DNA from: Coprinopsis marcescibilis
Lineage: Eukaryota; Basidiomycota; Agaricomycetes; Agaricales; Psathyrellaceae
Length of the DNA stretch: 13,379 bases
Assembly: GCA_004369085.1 (NCBI GenBank)
Contig: ML210432.1
Coordinates: forward strand, 1 to 13,379
Direction: 5' to 3'
Position numbers and translations under genes: made by a program
Shown: positions 7,805-13,379 of the stretch, in pieces
Position numbering within the stretch: the stretch's first letter is position 1
How the letters are laid out: every line of letters starts with the position of its first letter
Notes under the pieces: generated by a model
Database searches by the model: none
What the model was told of the DNA's origin: nothing
What the model saw: the letters and a program-made list of their open reading frames with translations, nothing else

Positions 7805-8769
7805 GAGCCTACACGAATGAAAAGACGTGAGTGACGAAAAGAAAACGCCTCAGCCGAACATTGCTTACCTGCAAAACGGAGCATGGCCTCACTCTTGTAG
7901 TCCATCACGACGACGGCGAGATGATGGCGGCGAGTGCGAGCTATGGAGTGCATTCATGAGTCAAACTTTCGTTAACGAGCGAATAAACGATAGCTCACCT
8001 CTCTTTGAGTAGTGCTGTTCCCACCAGCGACCTTGAAGACCTACACACCGTGTACGACGATGAAGGATGATGGGTGGTGGAAACGAGGGTCAACGATGGG
8101 CAGTGGAAGCCAGGTGGAGCTGGTAAGTCATATGCGACGTCCAACGAAATGGAACGAAAAACGATACTCACTTCGCTTCTCAGTCGCACATACCTCTCAC
8201 CGTTGAGCACGACGACGAACATGCCTTCCGCATTGAAGTTTCGAAGCAACGACAAACTGCATGGTCTTGACCACATCTATGCGACACCGACGACGAAGAG
8301 GGGATGAGGGATGGCAACGACAAGGCACGATAGGCACGATATGGGTGCTGGATGCGACTTGAGGGAAGATGCCTGTGAAGAAAAGTCAGTTGTGGGTAGT
8401 GATACATTCAACCAAGGAAAACGAAGCTTACTCACCTTCTACCAGTCTTCTTGAACAATCCCCTTTCCCAGCGTGCGCAAAGACGAGCATGTCGTTTCCC
8501 TTGGCATCAAGCAGCTGTGCGAGTCGCTCGTCATACCCAACAACGAGCCACCTCTTCCTGAGAGCTCATGGGGCCCCCCTGCTCCCGCTGGGCTGCGTCG
8601 TCGAGTTGGTCGTCATCGTCAAGGGTGAGGGCATCTACAACTTGAAGGTAAGCCACATTTCGCGAACCTAATGGGTCGACTTACTTTCTTGTCGCGTTAC
8701 GTCGTGTGACAAGGACGGGAGATCATTGGAAGGGCACGGTGCTGTCGGTAGATCCCACAGTTGGCGCCC
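7732..8769 (-). pseudogene. Six-exon minus-strand pseudogene of an unrecognised family (copy 1)
   Basis: Exons on the minus strand: 8769-8685, 8634-8436, 8372-8172, 8119-7999, 7940-7869, 7808-7732. Introns: 8684-8635 (GTAAGT...CTTAC...TTGTAG), 8435-8373 (GTGAGT...CTGAC, TTTTCTTCACAG), 8171-8120, 7998-7941 and 7868-7809 (GTAAGC...CTCAC...GTGTAG). Phases agree across exons 1-2 (SHDVTRQE|NALTLDDDDQLDD) and exons 3-6 (NGERYVRLRSE | ...WWEQHYSKR | ARTRRHHLAVVVMDYKSE... | GSPHLRMRRLISS). Damage: a frame change in exon 2, after which RWLVVGYDERLAQLLDAKG and NDMLVFAHAGKGD are read; another in exon 3; a TGA in exon 4; a 2-base deletion in exon 6. Introns 8435-8373 and 7998-7941 recur in copy 2. Function unknown. 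Confidence 0.5.
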
Positions 8770-9106
8770 TCATCACGGTGCTCACACCCTTCACGCGCGA
8801 GGCCTTTTGCTGATGAAGGGCTTGGGGACGCGTTAGTAACAGGAATGAATAGAATGATATTCATCTAAACAGTAAATGATTTTGAACCATTTGGCACCCT
8901 GAAGGCTGAGGGTTGGGAGGTATATTGACTGAAAGGTACAAGAGGTATGCACAAGGAATCAGATATGGGTTACGAGTTGGGCACAATGGGATCAAGGTTT
9001 GATCCTTGAGCATCACAGCTTGTCCTCAACCACTTCCTACCAATCACCACATCTCATGTTAAAGGCATAGGACCGACTGATTTACGAGGCTGAGCCAGTG
9101 AAGATG
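8770..9106. other. Intergenic, no gene seen
   Basis: AT-richer DNA with stops in all frames. It lies between the start of the copy 1 remnant and the MITE target site. Confidence 0.4.
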
Positions 9107-9114
9107 TTGGAGAT
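9107..9114. repeat. Target-site duplication, left copy
   Basis: TTGGAGAT, identical to 9545-9552. Confidence 0.9.
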
Positions 9115-9150
9115 CAAGGGTAGGCCGGACTTAAAATAACCGACCCCCTG

Positions 9151-9171
9151 GTGGGTGGTTGGTCAGGCCGG
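9151..9171 (+). repeat. Subterminal direct repeat in the MITE, copy 1
   Basis: GTGGGTGGTTGGTCAGGCCGG-type 21-mer, repeated in the same orientation at 9464-9484 with one difference (G/A). Subterminal repeats are typical transposase-binding sites of hAT elements, here in direct rather than inverted order. Confidence 0.7.
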
Positions 9172-9463
9172 CAGGCCTGAAAAAAAAAAGTTGGAACCCC
9201 CTCTCGAGACCCTAAATCTGGGGTTGTGAGGGGATTTTGGAAAATCTTTGCTGCTGGGTGTGAGTTACTAACACCAATGAGTTGTTTAAAAATAATTTTA
9301 AGCTTCTGCGCAAGGTAATTCACAATTGGGAGCCATCCGGGACTCGCTGGAAATGTTTTGCAAGGCATGGGATTGAACTCGCAACCACCCGGAGGTGGTC
9401 ACACACAGCGCCGGCAACCAAAATTGATCGAAATTACCCGATTTGGTAAGGCTTGGCGCTTAC

Positions 9464-9484
9464 GTGGGTGGTTGGTCAAGCCGG
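9464..9484 (+). repeat. Subterminal direct repeat in the MITE, copy 2
   Basis: Matches 9151-9171 at 20 of 21 positions, same orientation. Confidence 0.7.
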
Positions 9485-9544
9485 AGAGGTCGATTTCAGA
9501 TTTTCCGACCCTAGGTTTATTTTTTGAAGTCCAGCCTACCCTTG

Positions 9545-9552
9545 TTGGAGAT
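9545..9552. repeat. Target-site duplication, right copy
   Basis: TTGGAGAT, identical to 9107-9114. Its last bases overlap the left arm of the long inverted repeat that starts at 9550. Confidence 0.9.
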
Positions 9553-9640
9553 CAGCTACCACTGGTACGGTTGACGAGAACATCGTGGATGAAATTCACA
9601 CGTGAGCACTGGACCTGATGGGATCCGGCACTTGCCGGCT
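9550..9640 (+). repeat. Left arm of an imperfect long inverted repeat
   Basis: 9550-9596 matches the reverse complement of 10742-10788 at 43 of 47 positions. After a small gap, ATCCGG-N3-TTGCCGGC at 9623-9639 matches reversed 10710-10726. Read as protein both arms give DQLPxxRLTRTSWMKF with conservative changes (LV versus VI) and silent changes. Confidence 0.8.
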
Positions 9641-9863
9641 CCCTTCCAGACATTATCTACGACTAATTATCTACTTAAAGAGACAGAGGGAGGCCTGCTT
9701 ATTGTATATATCCTATCTATGGGCTTGGAAAGGTATAAAGAAGCTATTGAATCCCCTTTACTTACCTTACTTGTGCGTAAATTCCAAAACTTGCCGAAAA
9801 ACCAACAAAACATACTAATAAACATTTCAGAGTAAACCACATTACTTGAGTATATGGGTTTAG
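9602..9863 (+). CDS. Unrecognised coding fragment with a well-formed intron
   Basis: The frame open from 9602 to 9772 (LPAPFQTLSTTNYLLKETEG, ERYKEAIESPLLTLL) joins in phase 0 through the intron 9773-9830 (GTGCGT ... TACTAAT ... TTTCAG, 58 nt) to 9831-9863 (SKPHYLSIWV, TAG). About 67 residues with no ATG near the beginning, so the 5' part is missing or lies upstream of the MITE. It starts in the left arm of the inverted repeat. No family recognised. Confidence 0.33.
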
Positions 9864-10700
9864 CCAGCATGTGGCATAGTATGAGAGATTTAATAGAAGT
9901 CTTGCATTATCTAGTGTAAAAAGTAAAATTTGGAGTACCTGAGAGTCTGGGATGCACGAAAATGCTTGCATATTTCACTGCAACTCACTGATCAAATACT
10001 GCAGTATCCACCATCTCTCCAGGTATTTGCCCACTGTGCTTAACATACTAGGTGAAGATAGAGTTCTAGATACTCTATACTGAGAAAGGGCAGCAGATAA
10101 TGGATGTATCCATAACCATTATGTTGCACAACTCGCAATTCACAGCTTCAAGTGACATTGAGCTTGCAAACACACAACAGGCTTAAGGGCTACACTTGTG
10201 AAAAGAGTATAAAACCCTTCGAAGGCCATGTACTCATAGAGGTATGCCAAGAGTCTCCTTCTACATTCATTTAGGGAGGCCTGAGTAGTGAGCCAGTATG
10301 CAGGGACCCTCAGCAACGTTGAAAGGTAGAGAATTTGGATTTCCGATGCATTTCAGTTGACAGTTGGACTTGTCGGAAATGTGAAAAGTTTTTATAACTG
10401 GCAGGCAGATTCATGTGAGTCAGCAAGGTACCTCTCCACATAGAGCTGAGTACGTACTACTCTCCAATTTTCAAGAGTTGGCAAGGCATTTGCAATTTGA
10501 GGATAGGAAACAATGAAGAATCTAGAATCAATGAATATGGTGATCTCAGGTGATATACATAGCCATAGCCAATAAACAGAGGTTCCTGTGTAAGTAGTGA
10601 GCGGGTGTTTTGAGCTCTGTATTATGGCTCTTAGGCACTAAAAACTGTTTATGCAGAAGACAACGCAGGAGAGATAGGGGGATAGTACCATAAACGGTGT
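9864..10700. other. AT-rich interior between the inverted arms
   Basis: Stops in all frames; no exon chain. It has a TATA-like GTATAAAA near 10208. AGGGAGGCCTG occurs at 9688 and 10275. If the two arms are ends of one transposon, this is its eroded interior. Confidence 0.4.
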
Positions 10701-10708
10701 GGGACAAC

Positions 10709-10788
10709 TGCCGGCAATCTCCGGATTTCGCTTGCATGGGAAATTTCATCCATGAAGTTCTCGTCAACCGTATCACTGGTAGCTGATC
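10709..10788 (-). repeat. Right arm of the long inverted repeat
   Basis: Reverse complement of 9550-9640 as described there. On the minus strand the frame beginning DQLPVIRLTRTSWMKF stays open for about 76 codons to 10546, without any recognised domain. Confidence 0.8.
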
Positions 10789-10940
10789 ACAAATTGAGGC
10801 TGTGCAGCCACAGCCCCATCAAACTTCAAGTGAGGTTGCAGCCTCTGTGTACGCCTGAAAACGAGTAAGCGACGCGACCATGGACTTCCAAGCTCGAGGT
10901 TTACTCACCTTGACTAGTACAGGTGACAATTAGTGTTCAC
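10789..10940. other. Short spacer before the second MITE
   Basis: No gene. GAGGCTG...CAGCCTC at about 10797-10848 can pair weakly. The last 8 bases are the left target-site copy GTGTTCAC. Confidence 0.4.
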
Positions 10941-11236
10941 CAGGGGTTGGGAAACCCGCTGCGGGTAGGGGTTGGAACCCGGGCGGGTGGGGTCCGGGTT
11001 GGCATTCTCCAACCTGCACCAATGAAAACAAGCCAAAGATCATCCAAAACAGATGAGATTTGGGTAAGATAGAATGGAAATGAGTAGTGCAATGCAAATC
11101 CAACATATCTCGCCCATTTCTTGTCCGATTTGGATCATTTTGGGCTCGTTTTGACGGGTAAACCCGCGGGTAACGGGTGGGGTTAATGCGCGGGTGGGGT
11201 GCGGCTCCCCGTTTCTCAACCCCGGGTTGACCCCTG
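10941..11236. mobile_element. 296-bp hAT-like MITE with imperfect 8-bp target duplication
   Basis: Starts CAGGGGTTGGGAAACCCG and ends ...TTTCTCAACCCCGGGTTG then ACCCCTG. The outer 7 bp pair exactly, and the TTGRGAAAC block is shared by both ends after an 11-base insertion on the right. Flanks are GTGTTCAC (10933-10940) and GTGATCAC (11237-11244), 7 of 8 identical. Both halves are rich in ACCCG/CGGGT units. CAGGGGT termini and an 8-bp duplication fit hAT. There is no coding capacity; the minus frame across it is incidental. It is older than the 9115 element, judging by the mismatch. Confidence 0.75.
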
Positions 11237-11244
11237 GTGATCAC

Positions 11245-11559
11245 TAGTGACAATAAGGATGAATCGGGCAGAGAACCGCAGATGCCCAGTGCCAATACAG
11301 GCAACGCACGAGCTTGTCACCACAGCTTGTGCAGGAGTGCGCTCTTCCTTGCTGCTCATGCTCAGCTGCATAATGACAGCTAGCGACCCCTTTTTGCTGG
11401 GAGTTGAGCATGACATCGCAAACAACACCCAACACCTGTGCACAACCTCAGTCATCATATACAGTGACTGCACCTCCATAATGCGAGCTCACCTGCGTAT
11501 ACCACAAACCCACAACATAGGTGATGACTGCTCTCGGTTGAGTTGTTGACGACAGCAGT
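11245..11559. other. No supported gene
   Basis: A 100-codon plus-strand frame (11247-11549) and overlapping minus frames exist, none with consistent splicing or a recognisable domain. On the minus strand this is the region after the last recognisable exon of copy 2. Confidence 0.4.
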
Positions 11560-11983
11560 GATAATCGAGAAGGCGGTGGCAGGTCGTTTGTGGACTATAT
11601 CAAGGAGGCTACAGAAAGCCTTGTGAGTGAATACTTTGTTAGCAATACTTCGTTAATGAACCTGTAATCGAAAGCTCACCTTCTTCCTAGCGCGACCACA
11701 AGATGGCGCTGGAGTAAGGAAGAGGGCTGAGTGTGAGTTTTGAACGCCAGAGCAAAGATGTCTGTGAACAAGGTGAGTTCAGGGACAGTTCAAAGAAAGA
11801 AACCAAACATTACTCACTTCATCCCTCCTTCGCCATCGTGCTAGATGACAAGCACATCTTCACCTAATGCCAATGGACGTCAGCCATCTTGCACAACATT
11901 GGCACTTCACCATGCAAGCTCACAGGGCTCGCGTACGATACCAACATTTTTGCGTTACTGTTTGTGATTGAGGGTGCGAGGGT
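11560..11983 (-). pseudogene. Degraded paralogue of the 7732-8769 pseudogene (copy 2)
   Basis: Minus-strand exons 11983-11818, 11761-11680 and from 11619 on. Introns: 11817-11762 (GTGAGT...CTCAC...TTCACAG) and 11679-11620 (GTGAGC...CTCACAAG). The first intron and its flanks match copy 1 at 8435-8373, the second matches 7998-7941. LGEDVLVI*HDGEGG here corresponds to KGNDMLVFAHAGKGD in copy 1, with eight third-position changes against three second-position ones over 15 codons, which supports this strand and frame. One TAG interrupts the motif. Exon 11761-11680 (IFALAFKTHTQPSSLLQRHL) stands where copy 1 has two exons and an intron, so about 290 bp has been lost. Confidence 0.45.
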
Positions 11984-12007
11984 CTACAAAAAGGTGAGCC
12001 ACACTGG

Positions 12008-12250
12008 TAAGAAGAAGAGACGAGGAAGAACGGAATACCTTGGCAGATTTTTCCTAATAAACTAGACACTAGTTCCCGGGCCCTGTGCCTTCAAAAGCTC
12101 CGAAGATGCAAGAATGGCAACAGTTCTGCAACTAACAGAAGGATGTGAGACGTGTAAGTGAATTCTGAGTGTTTGAGGGATGAACATATGTTATTGCTCG
12201 AATACCGTCCTTGTGTCCATTCGTCGTCCAACACTCGCCGCGCCAACCCA
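12008..12250 (-). repeat. Duplicated segment B (partner of 3494-3750)
   Basis: Clear similarity to 3494-3750 over about 243 bases with a few gaps, covering exon end, whole intron, next exon and the start of a further intron. The long identical stretch around 12121-12187 is mostly the intron itself. Confidence 0.85.
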
Positions 12251-12470
12251 CATGACGTCAGACCTTGTTTACACGAATCAGAGTGACCGTCAACGATGCG
12301 GAGGTCTGGGTGTTGCATTCGAGAGATGTCAAGCTCATCGTTGACGTCGTCGGCGAAGCATAGCAGCCCCAGCAACCTCAAGGTGTGCGCAGGAGTCCTC
12401 CTACATGGCAGGTGGGTCAGATATCAGTGGAAATGTGTCGAATCTGTGCTCACCTTCTCTCCTCGAGCAT
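12069..12470 (-). pseudogene. Three-exon minus-strand remnant, paralogue of copy A (family copy B)
   Basis: ATG 12470 (MLEERR), exon to 12454; intron 12453-12401 (GTGAGC ... CTGAC ... CATGTAG, 53 nt); exon 12400-12190, phase 2 kept (LLGLLCFADDVNDELDIS, MQHPDLRIVDGHSDSCKQ, ARRVLDDEWTQGRYSSNN); intron 12189-12132; exon 12131-12069 (LQNCCHSCIFGAFEGT, TAG). The end aligns with copy A: GLARRVLDDEWTQGRYSSNN against GWQRVFDSERTRGRYASYN, then LQNCC in both. The second intron begins AT instead of GT, a lost donor, and the last exon lacks about 12 bp present in A. If unspliced, the frame reads on to 12091. After the TAG, GCCAAG|GTATTC near 12032 may be the donor of an intron leading into copy 2 (acceptor 11984), so B and copy 2 may be one gene. 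Confidence 0.45.
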
Positions 12471-12845
12471 GTAGCTCCGCTTCCAGCCTCACCCACGCTC
12501 AATATGTGCCAACCACCTTCCTATCGGGACCCTACGACGTATACAACTCTGTATGGTCCTCTGCACCGTTGAGGACACGCAAGACAATGACGACACATTC
12601 ACGCTCAAGAAATGCCTAGAAGTGGATGGTGGAGAACACTTATGCTCAGAGGTCCAGGAGACGAAGGAGAGGCAAGCTGGACTCCAAACTCGATTCGTGC
12701 TCTTCGTTGACGAGACCGGACAGCCTCAGGTATGTGCACAGTGTCCAGGAAACAATGACCAGGGAAGCTATGAAAAGGTGAGTCAAGTATCTACATACAT
12801 TTTGTTGAAATCCATGCTTACCTTGTCTGTTCTCACCTTCCGACC
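12471..12845. other. Coding-like stretch, strand unresolved
   Basis: Plus strand: a 12553-12777 frame with TVEDTQDNDDTFTLKKCLEV and TRFVLFVDETGQPQ. Minus strand: a likely intron about 12828-12775 (GTAAGC ... CTCAC ... CATAG) followed by open frames (RSRQRRARIEFGVQLASP), and AFLEREC and RVLNGAED near 12612-12565, which resembles EGMFVVVLNGER of copy 1. The last similarity favours the minus strand and membership in the same family. No domain recognised. Confidence 0.3.
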
Positions 12846-13188
12846 TTATCCCACATCCTCAATGCAACCCAGGGCATCAGTTGACGACGACGCATCTCCG
12901 CTCAAGAACACCGGAATCTCTAGAGCAAGGTCAGCGGCTGCCAGGAACGGCCTGCAGTGGCGGGAACTTACAGCCAGAGAGCGCAACGTGTAAGAAGGCA
13001 AGGGATCGAAACGGCAGCCAATGTGGGAGGCTTGGGCACCTGCAGGAGTTGGTAGAGATGTGAGGTGAGTACTCGAGGGTGTTGCATGCGATGACACAGT
13101 GCTTACCTTGGACCCTTAGACCTTCCATGACGATGACAGCCCATGCCACAGCGACAACAAATGTCAAAGATGAGACGAGACGATGCAT
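12846..13188 (-). CDS. Possible small secreted protein, three exons
   Basis: ATG 13188. Exon 1 13188-13107 encodes a signal-peptide-like start: MHRLVSSLTFVVAVAWAVIV, then MEGLRVQGAQA, a plausible cleavage site before SH. Intron 13106-13040 (GTAAGC ... CTCAC ... CCTGCAG, 67 nt) joins in phase 1 to 13039-12972 (IGCRFDPLPSYTLRSLA). Intron 12971-12918 (GTAAGT ... CTGAC ... TAGAG, 54 nt) is a multiple of three and stop-free, so it may be retained. The end is 12917-12846 (FLSGDASSSTDALGCIEDVG, TAA). Product 73 residues spliced, 91 unspliced, few Cys. Caution: exon 1 overlaps segment D, whose twin C is an internal or last exon of another gene, so the ATG and signal peptide may be accidental. Confidence 0.35.
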
Positions 13189-13200
13189 TCACGAATGTGG
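13127..13200 (-). repeat. Duplicated segment D (partner of 7732-7804)
   Basis: Similar to 7732-7804 in the same orientation. Similarity stops abruptly at 13200, where copy C meets its intron. Upstream of D lies unrelated sequence, so no splice site remains. Confidence 0.75.
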
Positions 13201-13260
13201 AGATATCAAGAGATAGAGGTTATATTCCTAACTGTAAGTGGGGAGAGTTTGATAGAGACA

Positions 13261-13318
13261 AGTGGAGATAAGAGAACAATAGAGAACAATAGAGATGAGT
13301 GGAGATAAGAGAACAATA
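13261..13318. repeat. Short tandem repeat, period 37 bp
   Basis: A 21-base unit starting AGTGGAGATAAGAG is exact at 13261-13281 and 13298-13318. GAGAACAATA occurs three times in the same stretch. Confidence 0.75.
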
Positions 13319-13354
13319 AGTAACAGTACAATGAGAATAGTACAAGGAGGTTCG

Positions 13355-13372
13355 TTGTTCTCCATAGAACAA
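13355..13372. repeat. Perfect 7-bp hairpin
   Basis: TTGTTCT and AGAACAA around the loop CCAT. Confidence 0.5.
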
Positions 13373-13379
13373 TAGGGAA

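Larger units (their letters stand above)
9115..9544. mobile_element. 430-bp hAT-type MITE with perfect 8-bp target duplication
   Basis: Ends CAAGGGTAGGC (9115-9125) and GCCTACCCTTG (9534-9544): these are 11-bp perfect inverted termini, and the similarity continues imperfectly for about 40 bp (GGACTT...AATAA on the left, TTAT...AAGTCC on the right). TTGGAGAT occurs directly on both sides (9107-9114 and 9545-9552). Termini starting CA(A)GGG with an 8-bp duplication fit the hAT superfamily. There is no transposase; the frames inside are incidental. It is non-autonomous and depends on a source element elsewhere. The intact duplication suggests a fairly recent insertion. Confidence 0.9.
13201..13379. 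other. AT/purine-rich tail with tandem and inverted repeats
   Basis: No gene. It holds the 37-bp-period repeat at 13261-13318 and a small hairpin at 13355-13372, and runs off the window. Confidence 0.5.

Noticed and set aside
9358..9618. 86-codon plus-strand open frame
   Set aside because: Mostly the right half of the hAT MITE read through into the inverted repeat arm; it cannot be a native gene.
10930..11304. 124-codon minus-strand open frame
   Set aside because: It lies almost wholly within the 296-bp MITE and its flanks; openness comes from GC-rich ACCCG units.
8611..11999. Plus-strand VVIVKGEGIYNLK (8611-8649) and FVIEGARVYKK (about 11960-11993), which recall the velvet-domain motif EGxYRLK next to an intron
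   Set aside because: The minus strand has better introns and phase agreement across these places, no other velvet motif is present, and the similarity is a few residues long.
12284..12361. Plus-strand peptide VTVNDAEVWVLHSRDVKLIV
   Set aside because: It is the exact antisense of the FADDVNDELD exon of copy B, which has consistent introns on the minus strand and a paralogue.
13205..13236. GGTTATATTCCTAAC resembling the end of a Copia-type LTR
   Set aside because: It ends CTAACTG rather than CTAACA, lies directly beside duplicated exon D, and no LTR start or target duplication is visible in the window.
1..13379. CRISPR array, biosynthetic cluster, defence island or other multi-gene system
   Set aside because: No regularly spaced repeats, no enzyme or effector genes, and no coherent set of intact genes; the sequence is eukaryotic and gene-poor.

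Overview
The window reads as nuclear DNA of a filamentous basidiomycete, most likely an Agaricomycete. The evidence is short introns of about 48-67 nt (GTRNGT at the 5' end, CTNAY branch, YAG at the 3' end), DNA transposons and MITEs, and a gene that resembles a C-terminal domain family I remember as frequent in Agaricomycetes. Nothing looks bacterial: there are no operons, Shine-Dalgarno sites or long intronless genes. The species cannot be named from the sequence. I see no convincing new functional system. It is a gene-poor, transposon-invaded region full of broken, duplicated, intron-bearing gene remains, and the most novel element is an unrecognised, locally duplicated gene family.

Layout, left to right. 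1-483 is the 3' end of a Tc1/mariner transposon (catalytic C-terminus, 3' UTR, right terminal repeat, TA target). 504-1080 looks like a decayed LTR (hairpins, TATA, AATAAA). 1081-3490 holds only exon-like fragments. 3523-4316 is a minus-strand locus with good introns, one of which has a TACTAAC branch. 4506-4762 has an uncertain plus-strand exon. 5235-6059 is the best host gene, a coiled-coil protein with a probable Mug135-like C-terminus, apparently frame-disrupted. 7037-7551 is a two-exon plus-strand model. 7732-8769 is a six-exon minus-strand pseudogene. 9115-9544 is a 430-bp hAT-type MITE with a perfect 8-bp duplication, next to one arm of a 47-bp inverted repeat (9550-9596 / 10742-10788). 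10941-11236 is a second hAT-like MITE. 11560-12470 and 12846-13188 carry further minus-strand gene remains, and the window ends in a small tandem repeat.

Three sets of homologous segments tie the minus-strand remains together: 3494-3750 with 12008-12250; 7941-8684 with 11620-11986; and 7732-7804 with 13127-13200. In the first two, intron positions are conserved while splice sites, stops and frames have decayed. The simplest reading is an intron-rich family that was duplicated locally as DNA and is dying. The peptides match nothing I recognise.

Main caveat: many introns here carry plausible splice signals on both strands, because GTGAGT/GTAAGT reads as ACTCAC/ACTTAC, a branch-site-like motif, on the other strand. 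Strand choices rest on intron quality, phase agreement between exons and substitution patterns between copies, not on database hits.
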